A DNA stretch of 64,000 nucleotides from Methyloligella halotolerans. GTDB taxonomy: Bacteria > Pseudomonadota > Alphaproteobacteria > Rhizobiales > Methyloligellaceae. Location: assembly GCF_001708935.1 (NCBI RefSeq), contig NZ_MASI01000003.1:161501-225500 (forward strand), read 5' to 3'. The translations under genes and the position numbers were made by a program. The notes below the pieces were generated by a model. It had not been told where the DNA came from. It made no database searches and was given only the letters and a program-made list of their open reading frames with translations. Positions 36,982 through 49,147 of this stretch are shown in pieces (the first letter of the stretch is position 1; each line of letters starts with the position of its first letter).

Positions 36982-38418
36982 TTAAGCCTGCTCGTGGGAA
37001 CCGTCGCCGACCCGGGCGATGCGCAGCATATTGGTGCCGCCCGATTTGCCGAAGGGCAGGCCGGCAGAGATGATGATCTGGTCGTCGTCCTGGGCGAACT
37101 CTTCCTCGAGCGCGATACGACACGCCTTGGCGACCATGTCGTCGACGCTTTCCGGGTCACCCGTAAGCACGCAATGCAGACCCCATACGATCGCCAGCTT
37201 GCGACCCGTGGCCGGGACCGGCGTCAGGGCGACGATGGGCTGGGGCGGCCGCTCGCGCGCGGCCCGGATGCTCGACTGGCCCGAAGAGGTGTAGCAGACG
37301 ATGGCCGCCAGATTCAGGGTGTTGGCGACGGTGCGTGCGGCCGCGGAGACGGCGTCGATGCCAGTGGCCTCGCGATAGATGTTCTGGGCGTGAATGATCG
37401 CCTCGTAGAGGGGATCGCGCTCCACCTCGACGGCGACCCGGTCCATGGTGGCGACAGCTTCGGTCGGAAACTTGCCGACGGCGGATTCAGCCGAGAGCAT
37501 CACCGCATCGGCGCCTTCGAACACCGCGGTGGCGACGTCGGAGACCTCGGCGCGGGTCGGGACCGGCGAGGAGATCATGGATTCCAGCATCTGAGTGGCG
37601 ACCACCACAGGCTTGCCGGCGTTGCGTGCGGCGCGGGTGATCTGCTTTTGCAGGCCCGGCACCTTTTCAACGGGCATTTCGACGCCCAGATCGCCGCGGG
37701 CGACCATGATGCCGTCTGCGAGCTTCATGATGTCGGCGAGCTCGTGAACGGCGGATGGCTTTTCGATCTTCGCCATCACGGCCGCGCGGCCGGCAACCAA
37801 CTTCTGAGCTTCGGCCACGTCTTCGGCGCGCTGGACGAAGGACAAAGCAATCCAGTCGACGCCGGTTGAGCAGGCCGCCTCCAGGTCTGCGTAATCCTTC
37901 TCCGTCATGGCGCTGACGGGCAGAACCGTGTCGGGAAGGCTGACGCCTTTGCGGCTGCCCAGGGAGCCGCCGACGATGACCTCGGCGTCGATGCGGACGT
38001 CGCTGGCATCGACCACGCTCAGGCGCAGCTTGCCGTCGTCGAGAAGCAGGGTGTGGCCGGGTTCGATGGCCTCGAAGATCTCGGGATGGGGCAGGTGGAT
38101 GCGCCCCGATCCGTCGGTCACCTCGCGGCGCACGAAGCTGACCACGTCGCCCTCGGTCAGGCGCATGGCGCCGGATTCGAACTTGCCCACGCGCAGCTTC
38201 GGCCCCTGCAGATCGGCGAGGATGCCGATCGGGCGCTGATAGTCCTGCTCGATCTCCCGGATCATGGCCTGGGTCTCAGCCATGCTCTCATGGCTGGTGT
38301 GGCTCATGTTGATGCGGAAAACATCCGCACCCGCCTCGAAGAGGGCAGCCAACGTCGCTCTGTTGTTTGATGCGGGTCCGAGTGTGGCGACGATCTTGAC
38401 CCTACGATTCCGCCTCAT
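36982..38418 (-). CDS. pyk: Pyruvate kinase
   Basis: Transfers phosphate from phosphoenolpyruvate to ADP, the final glycolytic step. The 478-residue protein shows KIVATLGPAS at the N-terminus, VFRINMSHTSHE, the active-site MAKIEKPSAV (catalytic Lys) and MVARGDLGVEMPVEKVP. Length is normal with the C-terminal allosteric domain complete. Its ATG overlaps the stop of the DUF1036 gene (ATGA), so they are coupled. Confidence 0.95.
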   Translation of the reverse strand: MRRNRRVKIVATLGPASNNRATLAALFEAGADVFRINMSHTSHESMAETQAMIREIEQDYQRPIGILADLQGPKLRVGKFESGAMRLTEGDVVSFVRREVTDGSGRIHLPHPEIFEAIEPGHTLLLDDGKLRLSVVDASDVRIDAEVIVGGSLGSRKGVSLPDTVLPVSAMTEKDYADLEAACSTGVDWIALSFVQRAEDVAEAQKLVAGRAAVMAKIEKPSAVHELADIMKLADGIMVARGDLGVEMPVEKVPGLQKQITRAARNAGKPVVVATQMLESMISSPVPTRAEVSDVATAVFEGADAVMLSAESAVGKFPTEAVATMDRVAVEVERDPLYEAIIHAQNIYREATGIDAVSAAARTVANTLNLAAIVCYTSSGQSSIRAARERPPQPIVALTPVPATGRKLAIVWGLHCVLTGDPESVDDMVAKACRIALEEEFAQDDDQIIISAGLPFGKSGGTNMLRIARVGDGSHEQA

Positions 38419-38885
38419 TGTCCGTCGTCTTCAGCGCCGGGGTCGGTGAGGCGGATCGTCCAATCGCGCTCCTCACCGGTATCTACTTCGAAGAAGCCGG
38501 TTTGCTTGTAACCGCGCTTCACGCAATTTTTCGTATCGCGAATGGTGAAGGCCTTGTCGTCGGTGCACATGGAGACGCTGCCGGCCCATTCGCCGCCGCG
38601 GTCGTAATCGACGGCGTGGAGATAATAGTACCGGGCGATGAGGACGCCTTTGAGAAGGGTCTCGCAGGTATGGGCGGCGACGTTCCACCAGCCTTCCGTG
38701 GCCCAGCCTTCCTTGTCCTTGTAGCCGATGGCCACACCGACGCGGCTCGTCGTGGTGTTGCAGAGCTTGAGGTCGGCATGCGCGGCCGTGCCTGCGGCAA
38801 GGAGCGGCACGGCGAGTATGAAACTGAAGAGAAGGCGAATCAGTTGTCTCCTCACGCGCCCGGCGCCATTGGCCGGGGTCCGCAT
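38415..38885 (-). CDS. DUF1036 domain-containing exported protein
   Basis: The product is 156 residues from the ATG at 38885: signal peptide (about 14-38, RLLFSFILAVPLLAAGTAAHA) and a DUF1036 domain (LKLCNTTTSRVGVAIGYKDKEGW, EGWWNVAAHTCETLL, GYKQTGFFEVDTGE) with four conserved cysteines. It is a periplasmic protein of unknown function, regularly encoded next to pyk in Hyphomicrobiales. An open frame extends 26 codons upstream, but the signal peptide favours 38885. Confidence 0.82.
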   Translation of the reverse strand: MRTPANGAGRVRRQLIRLLFSFILAVPLLAAGTAAHADLKLCNTTTSRVGVAIGYKDKEGWATEGWWNVAAHTCETLLKGVLIARYYYLHAVDYDRGGEWAGSVSMCTDDKAFTIRDTKNCVKRGYKQTGFFEVDTGEERDWTIRLTDPGAEDDGQ

Positions 38886-39141
38886 CGTTTTGGAAGCGAC
38901 AGTCAAGTCTGAGCCTTTGGTCACGAATGGATTGATGGTACCGAACGGGTGCGTTTCTATCATCGGCGCGCCGGATTATAAGAGTAATTCACGCCTGCAA
39001 AAAACCCGCCGCGCGACGGCTGGGAGAATGGGTCGCAACGCACCCGCCCCCCAATTCCTACTCATCGTCTTGTATAGGGGCTGAGGCTTTAACGGAAGGG
39101 CTTCGCGCCGGAAGTCCGTAAAGAGCACTAAGAGGCATTCA

Positions 39142-40305
39142 GTGGAGCAACGGGTCCCCAAACCGCACCCAACCGAATCGCAGGACGAATCCTACCAGTT
39201 CATCGATGGCGATCTGTCCCGCGGTCTGATCATCCTGTGCGATCACGCGGAGAATACGATCCCCGAGCGATTCGCTCAGCTCGGCCTCGAAGACGAGATC
39301 CTGCGCCGGCATATCGCCTACGATCCCGGCGCCAAGGGCGTGGCGACGCGGCTCGCAGAGCTTCTGGGCGCGCCGGCGCTGCTGACGCGCTTTTCCCGGC
39401 TGCTGATCGACCCCAATCGCGGGCCGCGGGATCCCACCCAGATCATGCAGATCTCCGACAGCGTGATCGTGCCCGGCAATATCGGCCTGACACCGGAGCA
39501 GCGCGCGGAGCGGCAAGACACATTCTACAGGCCGTATCACGAGGCGATCGATGCGCTGATCGATCAGGGCACCGAGGCCGGCCGGGTTCCGGCACTGCTC
39601 GCCATTCACAGCTTCACCCCAGCCTGGAAGGGCGTGCCGCGTCCGTGGCATGCGACGGTGCTATGGGACAAGGACGGCCGGCTGCCGCAGCCGCTGCTCG
39701 CGGGACTGACGGCGGAGGAGGACATCGTCTCCGGTGAGAACGTGCCCTATAGCGGCGAGCTGGAAGGGGACACCCTGAACCGCCACGGCACGCGGCGGGG
39801 GGTTGCCCACGCGCTCATCGAGTTGCGTCAGGATCTGCTCGGCACCGATCAGCAGCAAGAGGAATGGGCAGAGCGCCTGGCGCGGATCGTTCGCTCCGTG
39901 ATGGAGAATCCGGCCGTTGCCGAATCGCTCGGTCAGCGCATCTACACGGGCGGCGCAAAGGATCGGATCGAAGGACAGCCTGCGCCCGGGAAGACGGGTG
40001 GCAGCGGCGGCGTGGAGACCGAAGAGGCAAGAGCATCGGGGAGCGATGGCCAGACCGGGATCGGCGAGGCGCTCCGCACCGAGCTAGAGGCGGCGACCTT
40101 CCGGCGGCTGCGGGACCATCTCCGCGAGCGCACGGACGTCCAGAACATCGACATGATGGACCTTGCCGGCTTTTGCCGGAACTGTCTGTCGCGCTGGTAT
40201 ATGGAGGCGGCGGCAGCCGAGGGCGTCGGCCTTTCAAAGGACGAGGCGCGGGAGATCGTCTACGGCATAGCCTATGAGGAGTGGAAGACGAAATATCAGA
40301 AGTAA
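39142..40305 (+). CDS. N-formylglutamate amidohydrolase-like protein fused to DUF1244
   Basis: The product is 387 residues. Residues about 20-270 match the N-formylglutamate amidohydrolase family (LIILCDHAENTIPERF, HIAYDPGAKGVATRLAE, LLIDPNRGPRDPTQIM, AIHSFTPAWKG). After a Gly/Glu-rich linker (about 276-325), residues 330-387 are a DUF1244 domain with RDHLRERTDVQNIDMMDLAG and FCRNCLSRWY (two cysteines). In related genomes these two are usually neighbouring separate genes; here they are one frame without a stop. Start is GTG at 39142 after AGAGG. Confidence 0.82.
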   Translation: MEQRVPKPHPTESQDESYQFIDGDLSRGLIILCDHAENTIPERFAQLGLEDEILRRHIAYDPGAKGVATRLAELLGAPALLTRFSRLLIDPNRGPRDPTQIMQISDSVIVPGNIGLTPEQRAERQDTFYRPYHEAIDALIDQGTEAGRVPALLAIHSFTPAWKGVPRPWHATVLWDKDGRLPQPLLAGLTAEEDIVSGENVPYSGELEGDTLNRHGTRRGVAHALIELRQDLLGTDQQQEEWAERLARIVRSVMENPAVAESLGQRIYTGGAKDRIEGQPAPGKTGGSGGVETEEARASGSDGQTGIGEALRTELEAATFRRLRDHLRERTDVQNIDMMDLAGFCRNCLSRWYMEAAAAEGVGLSKDEAREIVYGIAYEEWKTKYQK

Positions 40306-40459
40306 GCGTCTGATATAGATACTCTTTTCTCGTTCTGCGCGAGGACCTTTGGATAGCTTGGATTACCCCGTCAGGATGCTTGCGGGCCCGAAGCGCCAGC
40401 GCCTAAGCTCACCGCTCGATTCGCTTTCATCACCCTATTCAGTTCAGTGAGGTCCAGAC

Positions 40460-40735
40460 GTGTCGCTTCATTCCTCAGCCAAAGACCAGCTCCACACGAT
40501 CGTCGCCCGCATCGAGCGCCTGGAAGAGGAGAAGGCGGCGCTGGCCGCCGATCTGAAGGAGGTCTATGCCGAGGCCAAGGCCAACGGCTTCGACACCAAG
40601 GCGCTGAAATCCGTGATCCGGATCCGCAAGCAGGACGAGGAGAAGCGGAAGGAAGAGGAAGCGGTGCTGACGACCTATCTCCACGCGCTGGGGATGGCTG
40701 ACGACGGCGCCGAGGACGAGGTGGCTGCCGCGTAA
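40460..40735 (+). CDS. gapR: GapR-like nucleoid protein, DUF2312 family
   Basis: A 91-residue, highly charged coiled-coil protein: [40 protein letters not shown]. Caulobacter GapR clamps overtwisted DNA ahead of replication forks and RNA polymerase and stimulates topoisomerases. The DUF2312 match is clear; functional equivalence is inferred. Start is GTG at 40460. It is followed by the DUF882 gene on the other strand. Confidence 0.85.
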   Translation: MSLHSSAKDQLHTIVARIERLEEEKAALAADLKEVYAEAKANGFDTKALKSVIRIRKQDEEKRKEEEAVLTTYLHALGMADDGAEDEVAAA

Positions 40736-40751
40736 CAGCGGCCTATCCGGC

Positions 40752-42161
40752 TTAGCGCGAGGCTAGCCTGGTCTCGCTGTTGCCGGGCAGTGCGGCGTAG
40801 AGGCTTCGCACGGCGGCACCGTCGAAATGGTCGCTTAGAGCGAGGCTCATCACCCGGCCTGTCTCACGCAATTGAAGCGGGGTCGGGATCGTCATCTCCT
40901 CGAAGACGAAATCCAGGTCGCTCTGGCGCGGATGGACCAGCGGCGCGATGTCTGGATCGTAGCCGACGGGACGATCGCTCATCAGCATTGCCACATTGTA
41001 TTGGGCGTAGATCAGCGTCTCGTCGGGGTGCTCTTCGTCCTGCAGGTTCGCGCTCATCACCTCGGTCTTCCGATAGGTGCTGCTGTCGTTGGAGCTCGCG
41101 ATGGGCTTCGGAGCAGGGGCGGGCCGCGGGGTGGGCGTGGGGACAAGGTTCGATGAGAACGACGGTGTACCGCCGAGGCTCGCCATGGCAAAGGGGCTGG
41201 CGGGCTTCCGGTTCGGCAGAGGTGCGGACGCCATGGCCGAGGCGGGCTGTTCAGGCTTCGCGGTCTCGTCGGCCTGGCCGAGGCTCATGGGCCGGTAATT
41301 CACGTTGGTCGCGGCAAGCAGCGGGTTGTTCGGCTGAGTGTTGCCGGCGCTCGCCAGCTGGTTCGAGAGCTCGCGGAAGGGAGCGGGCGTCGGAAGCGGC
41401 GGCGGCTCGACGGAGGCGACAGCAACGGTGGCCGGGGCGCTGGGGCGTCCGCGCAGGATATCGGCAGCGGTCTGATACTTCCCGCTGGAGGCGGCGCTGC
41501 GGTAATCGGCCTGGGTGATGCGGCGGCCGTCGCTCGGGATGTAATCGGTCTTGCCGTCCGGGAAGAGGGCTGCGAGTTCCATATGGGGAATGCGCGGCCA
41601 CATGCGGACCCGGCCCGTATCGACATGCACGAAGGGAACGCCGGAGTTCGGATAATACCCCACACCGCCGAATTCCTGGATCAGCGCCAGATTGCGCAGC
41701 TTCTTCACCGGCACGCCGGGAATATGGATATCGGCGGCCTTGCCGAGAATGTGCTGGCTGTACTTGGCTTGTCCGCCGCCGGCGGCGCGCAGCTTGCTGT
41801 TCGTCTTCTGGGAGCGATAGCCGGAAATCAGGTGGATCGGTTCGGTGGCACCGAGTTGGGTGTAGATGCGCCAGATCAGGTCGATCAGCTCCGGATCCAT
41901 CTTGGTCTGATCCTTGACGCGCCAATCGCCCATGAAGGCGTTGAGCTTGTTCATGGCGGCGGGCACGAAGCGATCGTTCACCTTGTAGGTGACGGTCAGG
42001 TATTCCTTGGTATGGATATTATAGAAGCGGAGGGTTCGCGCCGTTGAATTGGCGTTGGCGGCGGGGGCATAGAGGTCCGGCGTCACCAGGAGAACGGCAA
42101 GTAGCCCCATGAAAATGGCGCGCACAGCATTTCTGGTCGGAAGAAATCCGCGTCTTTGCAT
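40752..42161 (-). CDS. DUF882/M15-type murein endopeptidase-like protein with long C-terminal tail
   Basis: Probably a periplasmic zinc peptidoglycan hydrolase related to E. coli MepK (YcbK). The 469-residue product has a signal sequence or anchor (about 12-37), a peptidase domain (about 40-210) with the zinc ligands in SQHILGKAADIHI and VHVDTGRVRMW and the ISGYRSQKTN block, then about 250 residues of Pro/Ala-rich linker, and a C-terminal segment with conserved charged patches (DLDFVFEEMTIPTP). The tail is much longer than in MepK. An L,D-transpeptidase gene lies just upstream on the same strand. Confidence 0.82.
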   Translation of the reverse strand: MQRRGFLPTRNAVRAIFMGLLAVLLVTPDLYAPAANANSTARTLRFYNIHTKEYLTVTYKVNDRFVPAAMNKLNAFMGDWRVKDQTKMDPELIDLIWRIYTQLGATEPIHLISGYRSQKTNSKLRAAGGGQAKYSQHILGKAADIHIPGVPVKKLRNLALIQEFGGVGYYPNSGVPFVHVDTGRVRMWPRIPHMELAALFPDGKTDYIPSDGRRITQADYRSAASSGKYQTAADILRGRPSAPATVAVASVEPPPLPTPAPFRELSNQLASAGNTQPNNPLLAATNVNYRPMSLGQADETAKPEQPASAMASAPLPNRKPASPFAMASLGGTPSFSSNLVPTPTPRPAPAPKPIASSNDSSTYRKTEVMSANLQDEEHPDETLIYAQYNVAMLMSDRPVGYDPDIAPLVHPRQSDLDFVFEEMTIPTPLQLRETGRVMSLALSDHFDGAAVRSLYAALPGNSETRLASR

Positions 42162-42320
42162 TCCACCCCTACGCAGCTACTAGACCAAGGCCGAACATCG
42201 CTTTGGCTGCGGCCTCCCTCATCCCCGTTTCGTCCGCCCAGCTGGGCTTGCGAGACAGCGAGTCTTCTTCGACCGCGGTTAATGGGAAGTATTGAGCGGA
42301 AATTTTGCGCAAAAGAGGGC

Positions 42321-42363
42321 GAAAAAGTTAACGCCGCCAGCACGTTACTGCTGACGGCGTTAA
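42321..42363 (-). terminator. Rho-independent terminator of the L,D-transpeptidase gene
   Basis: On the minus strand GTTAACGCCG (42363-42354) plus TGCTG arms pair with the mirrored arms at 42326-42341 (10 bp, one mismatch, 5 bp, loop of 6), followed by five T (42325-42321). It lies 33 bases after the stop. Confidence 0.85.
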
Positions 42364-42396
42364 CCATGGTCGAGTTGTGGGGTTCTTGACTGCGCC

Positions 42397-44120
42397 TTAG
42401 AGGTGCAGAGCGCTCTCCATCCGGCGGTCGTGACCGTAGATGTCGCCATACCGCTTGATGCTGCCATCTGGCCCGGCCCAGGCCGTGAAGTAGGTGATGT
42501 AGACCGGGATGTGGCGCTTGAGGGCGACACCGGAATCGTGACCTGTGCGGATCATCGAATCGACCCGGCCCTTGGTCCAGTTCTGGTCGTGGCCCAGGAG
42601 CACAGCGGCGAGCTGATCCGGGTTCTGGATGCGCATGCAGCCATGGCTTTCAGCACGAACCGTGTTGTTGAACAGGTAGCGCTGCGGCGTGTCGTGCATG
42701 TAGACGTCGTGCTTGTTCGGGAAGAGGAACTTCACGACACCCAGCACATTGTCCGGGCCCGGGGGCTGCCGGAAGGCGATCGTGCGCACATCCACCTGAT
42801 CCCACGGAATGGACTGAGGATTGACCTCGCGGCCCTTATAGCTGACGCGCAGGTTATGACGCTCGATCACAGAGGTGTCCCAACCCGTCGGCGCGCTGAA
42901 CCAGCCACCGCTGGCCCGGCGGATATAGGGGCGGATCTCTCCGGTCTTGATCGAGTTCGGCACGTGCCAGGACGGCTGGAAAACGATGGTCTCCATCTCG
43001 TCCGAGAAGACCGGCGTCGCCGTGCCCGGCTTGCCCACGACCGCCTTGGCGGAATGGATGACCTTGCGATCCTCGACGACGCGGAGCTTGAACTCCGGAA
43101 TGTTCACGCGGACGTAGTAGTCGCCGAGATAGTTCGGCAGCCAGCGCCAGCGTTCCATGTTCACGAGGATCAGCTTGATCTGATCTTGATTGCCCATCTG
43201 GGCCGGACCGCCATTGAGCACGCGGCGGGTGCCGGGGCCGACGAGACCGTCGGTTGCAATGCCGTGGGCCTGCTGGAAGGCCACGACCGCATCCTGGACG
43301 TCCTTGTCGAACAGCTCGGGATCGCCGCCAGGGCCTCCATCGCCGTATTCCTCGGGCGCGGCGCTGACCTCAAGACGCTTGCGGAGCAGGCGAACCTGAG
43401 GGTGCTTGACGCCAAGACGAAGGGTCGGGCCGGCCGGAATGACGACCTTGGGCTCTTCTTCCTTCTCGTCCCCACCGCGCAGCTTCGCCAGACGCGGCGC
43501 AGGGCCTCGAACTGGGGCTGATCGGGCTGGAAGCTCCGGAGATAGCCGGCCGGGTCGGACCGGAAAGAAATGGATTCGATCACTTCCAGCGGCTCAGGCA
43601 GCCGCAGGTCGGGATCGAGATAGCCGCTGACCTGGCGGGGCACGATACGGCCGCCGCGGGCGTCATGGGCATAGCGGGCCACGGCGAAGCTGATCTGGAT
43701 TTCCGCGTCGGCCAGGCGCTTGGAGGCTGCCGCGGGGTCCTGCTTGAAGCTCGCCGGATCGAAATCGGAAAGATCGGGCACCGCGTAATCGGCGGAGCGC
43801 AGACCGTAGCTATCGGCCTTCTGCAGCTCGGCGATCACCTTCTTGGCGCGATCGGTCAGCCCCTTCTCGCTCACCCAGAGGGGCTTGTTCTCGGGCAGCG
43901 AGTAGAATTCCACAAGAGCGCCATGCTCCTGCTTGCGCGTCTCGGTCGCGCTGGTAAAACTCTCGGAAAGCTGCTCCTGGATGCTGATGCGGATCGCTTC
44001 GTCGCGACCGATCAGCGCCGACGGACCATCGGGTTCCGCGGCAAATGCCGGAAGGCTCGACGCCGCCGCAATTGGCGCGAGCAATGAAAGTCCGACAGCA
44101 ATCGAATAAATAGGCCTCAT
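42397..44120 (-). CDS. L,D-transpeptidase (YcbB/LdtD-like), one frameshift
   Basis: Forms 3-3 peptidoglycan cross-links or tethers in the periplasm. About 574 residues after correction: signal peptide (IAVGLSLLAPIAAASSLPAFA), a scaffold region, a peptidoglycan-binding helix bundle (FQQAHGIATDGLVGPGTRR) and the YkuD catalytic domain with ESHGCMRIQN (nucleophile Cys, His) and YMHDTPQRYLF. The frame breaks near 43493: CGCCGCG-TCTGG lacks one base, after which FEALRR should continue as ALAKLRGG. Restoring it joins both halves. Rhizobiales rely heavily on L,D-linkages, so loss would be surprising; sequencing error is likelier. Confidence 0.85.
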
Positions 44121-44276
44121 AATCCCTGCTCCCTAGCCGGACAACGCGGTACGATTCGGCAAGGTCTGGAACGTAGCTTGGCCCCCCGCGGAAAACCAGA
44201 GGCCGGGCCGATTCCGGCCCGGTTTCAGGTCCTTTTTTCGACGACTGTTGCTTTCCTGCAAAGTCGTGATCGCAAA

Positions 44277-45779
<1,503 letters not shown>

Positions 45780-46092
45780 GACGCAAGACTCGCTACGATT
45801 ACGCACAATACAAAACACGCGGAGCGGCCGCCGGGCGGGTCAATTACTTCGACCCTTAGGCGCTGTTCCTGACGGCAAAATCTGCGCCGGAAGGGTAAAT
45901 ATCCTCTTTATGGGGGTTCGATTTTGGGGAAGCGATGCTTCGATGCCACTTGATGGGGGTGGAAAGCGCCTTCAAATCCACCATTTTCTAAGGTGAGTTC
46001 GCTCAGCGGCGGGATGGACAAAACCCGTCTTTAGGCCGTAAGTGGCGCCAAATCCGATTCCCGTATCCTCTGTTTTTCGCGAGATCCCCACC

Positions 46093-47964
46093 ATGCAAGC
46101 TGCCAAATTTTCCAGTCCCGGAACCCCATGTTTTTCGGCCGCCGGCGGCGCGACCGCGGCGGAGGTCACGAGCACGTTGGGCGATCTGCCGGAATGGAAG
46201 CTGGAGGATCTCTATCCCTCGCCGGAGGCCCCAGAGCTGGAAGCCGATCTCGGACGGGCGGAGAAGCTCGCCGACGCCATGCAGGAGAGCTATGCCGGCA
46301 AGCTTTCGGCGATCGCGACACAGAGCGGCGGCGATCTCGCCACGGCGGTGCAGGAGTTCGAGACGCTGAGCGACCTGTTGGGCCGGGTGATCTCCTATGC
46401 CAGCCTGCGCTACGCGGCCGACACGTCGGACCCGGCGCGGCAGAAATTCTTCGGCGATATCCAGGAGCGGGTCACCACGATCAGCTCGAAGCTGATCTTC
46501 TTCCCGCTGGAGCTGAACCGGGTCGATGACGGGATGATGGAGCGCGCCATGGAGGCGCCGGAACTCGCCCATTACAGGCCCTGGATCGACGACCTGCGCC
46601 AGGAGAAACCCTATCAGCTCGAGGACAAGCTGGAGCAGTTGTTCCACGAGAAGGCCGTGTCCGGGCGGGGCGCCTGGAACCGGCTGTTCAACGAGACGCT
46701 GGCCCAGATGCGCTTCGAGGTGGATGGGGAAGCGTTGAGCCTCGAGCCGGCCATCAACCTCTTGCTGGATTCCGACGAGGAGAAGCGGAGAAAATCGGCC
46801 CAGGCCCTGGGCAAGGAGTTCAAGGAGAACCTCCACCTCTTCACCATCATCACCAACACGCTGGCCAAGGACAAGGAAATCTCCGACCGCTGGCGCGGCT
46901 TCGAGGATGTGGCGGACTCCCGCCATCTGGCGAACCGGGTGGAGCGCGAGGTCGTCGATGCGCTGGTGCAGGCGGTGCGGGACAAGTATCCCTCGATCTC
47001 CCACCGCTACTACAAGATGAAGGCCAGGTGGCTGGGCAAGGACAAGCTCATGTACTGGGACCGCAACGCCCCGGTGGTGAAGGAACCCGCCCAGACAATC
47101 GGCTGGGATCAGGCCCGCAATACGGTGCTTTCGGCCTACGGCAATTTCTCTCCGCGCATGGCGGACATCGCCCAGGACTTCTTCGACAAGGGCTGGATCG
47201 ACGCCCCGGCGCGCCAGGGCAAGCAGCCGGGCGCCTTCTCGCACCCTACGGTGCCGAGCGCGCATCCCTACGTGCTGCTGAACTATCTCGGCAAGCCGCG
47301 CGACGTGATGACCCTGGCCCACGAGCTGGGCCATGGCGTGCATCAGGTGCTGGCGAACGGGCAGGGGCCGCTGATGGCGCCGACGCCGCTAACCCTGGCC
47401 GAGACCGCTAGCGTGTTCGGCGAGATGCTCACCTTCCGGCAGCTTCTGGACAATGCGCCTTCGGCCGCGGAGCGCCGGGCCATGCTGGCACTGAAGGTGG
47501 AGGACATGATCAACACGGTCGTCCGCCAGATCGCGTTCTACTGGTTCGAGCGGAAGATCCACACGGAACGGCGTCAGGGCGAGCTGACCTCGGAGCAGCT
47601 CTGCGAGATGTGGATGGACGTGCAGCGGGAGAGCCTGGGCCCGGCCATCGAGCTCGACGAAGGCTACGAAACCTTCTGGTGCTACATCCCCCACTTCATC
47701 CACTCGCCGTTCTACGTCTACGCCTATGCGTTCGGCGACTGCCTTGTGAACTCGCTCTACGCGGTCTACGAGAAGTCTGACGAAGGGTTTGCCGAGCGTT
47801 ATCTGGATATGCTGGCGGCCGGCGGGTCGAAGCATCACAAGGAGCTTCTGGCGCCGTTCGGCCTCGATGCGACGGAGCCGGGCTTCTGGTCCATGGGCCT
47901 CAACGTGATCGAAGGGCTGATCGACGAGCTCGAAGCCATGGATGCGGAGGCCGGCGCCGTTTGA
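46093..47964 (+). CDS. pepF: Oligoendopeptidase F, M3 family
   Basis: A cytoplasmic zinc metallopeptidase that cleaves oligopeptides. The product is 623 residues from the ATG at 46093; a GTG at 46042 is also in frame. The zinc site HELGHGVHQ (HExxH) is at about residue 410, and the downstream LAETASVFGEML supplies the third ligand Glu. FWCYIPHFIHSPFYVYAYAFG is the family C-terminal block. It stands alone between the regulator gene and the 48.0 kb gene. Length is normal. Confidence 0.9.
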   Translation: MQAAKFSSPGTPCFSAAGGATAAEVTSTLGDLPEWKLEDLYPSPEAPELEADLGRAEKLADAMQESYAGKLSAIATQSGGDLATAVQEFETLSDLLGRVISYASLRYAADTSDPARQKFFGDIQERVTTISSKLIFFPLELNRVDDGMMERAMEAPELAHYRPWIDDLRQEKPYQLEDKLEQLFHEKAVSGRGAWNRLFNETLAQMRFEVDGEALSLEPAINLLLDSDEEKRRKSAQALGKEFKENLHLFTIITNTLAKDKEISDRWRGFEDVADSRHLANRVEREVVDALVQAVRDKYPSISHRYYKMKARWLGKDKLMYWDRNAPVVKEPAQTIGWDQARNTVLSAYGNFSPRMADIAQDFFDKGWIDAPARQGKQPGAFSHPTVPSAHPYVLLNYLGKPRDVMTLAHELGHGVHQVLANGQGPLMAPTPLTLAETASVFGEMLTFRQLLDNAPSAAERRAMLALKVEDMINTVVRQIAFYWFERKIHTERRQGELTSEQLCEMWMDVQRESLGPAIELDEGYETFWCYIPHFIHSPFYVYAYAFGDCLVNSLYAVYEKSDEGFAERYLDMLAAGGSKHHKELLAPFGLDATEPGFWSMGLNVIEGLIDELEAMDAEAGAV

Positions 47965-48013
47965 TCCGTCCGGCTGAGACGCGCCTTCGGCAGGCCTCTT
48001 GCGAGGAGGCGGG

Positions 48014-49098
48014 ATGATCACCCTGATGCCGATGCTGATGTGGGTCGCGGCGCTGGTCGGCGTATCGGCCACGCTCTACGTCGCATCGCAGCCCATGACG
48101 CTGGTGAATATCGGGCGGGCTTCGCTGCGCTGGATATTCATATTTCCGCTTGGCGCCCTCGGCCTCTGGGACTTCGTCACCTACGGATTTCTGCCGCAGA
48201 CGATCGCGGACCAGTTCGGCTGGGCCCAGAGTCCGTTCCAGATGGAGCTCGCCTTCGCCAATCTGGGGCTCGGCGCGGCGAGCCTCTACGCCGCCTTCGC
48301 CAAGCGCCCGGCGCAAGTGGCGGTGGCGCTGCTGGTGGCCTGCTTCCTGGCCGGATCGGGCCTGAGCCTGGTGAACAACATCCTGGACGGCGACGACCTC
48401 GCGCCCGGTGTTGCAGGCGCCGTCTTCCTGCAGAATTTCCTGACGCCGGTGGTCACGCTGCTGCTGCTCTTCCTCGCACCGCAGAGACAAGAGCGTGCGG
48501 CTTCGGCCAAAGCCTCAGCGGATAGCGCCGTGCCGCGGGGCCTGCAGCCGCAGCCTGCGGCCCGTGCTGCCCTGCCGGCCTTGCCGAAGCCCGAAGGCGG
48601 GCGCGCCGCGCCGCAAGGTCCGGCCTATGGCGGCGGCCAGACCGCGTATGGAAAGCAGGCGCCATCCTACGGCAAAACTCCGCCGGCTTATGGCGGCGGC
48701 GAGATATCCTGGCCGGACGGCGGATACGGGTCGCCGGATCCGTTCGGGCAAAAGGTGGCTTCGGGGCTTCAGGAGCGGACACCTTGGGACGCGGCGTTCG
48801 GGCCTGAGTCTGCGGCCCCAGTTTTCCCGATGTCTCGCCGACCCGTGGGGGCGGGACAAATCCAGCCCCGTCGAATGCAGGCTCATCTAACCAAGGTCGG
48901 GCGCCTTCGCCACGCACGTCTCCGCCGCCGCAGCGGAGACAGCCTCAACCGCCACAGCTTGCGCCGCAGAAGCCGCGCTATGACGGTCCGACACCGCGAT
49001 ACGACGATCTGGACCAGAGCCTGGAAGACGAGCTGGAGCGGGCGCGCCGTCAGCTCATGGAAGATCTGCAAAAGGGCCGCAAGCCCGATCCCTATTAG
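48014..49098 (+). CDS. Uncharacterised membrane protein with Gly/Tyr/Pro-rich tail, one frameshift
   Basis: About 361 residues after correction. Four hydrophobic helices fill the first 165 residues (LMWVAALVGVSATLYVA, LRWIFIFPLGALGLWDFV and others). A low-complexity cytosolic tail follows with repeats such as PAYGGGQTAYGKQAPSYGK, and the protein ends in a charged helix ELERARRQLMEDLQKGRKPD. The C-terminus lies in another frame: one C is missing near 48820 (GGCCCC-AGTTTT). The ATG at 48014 follows GAGGAGGCGG. Family and function unknown. Confidence 0.65.
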
Positions 49099-49147
49099 AC
49101 CCGATCCCTATCAGACATGCCCAGGCCGTCGGCTTGCATCGACGCTG

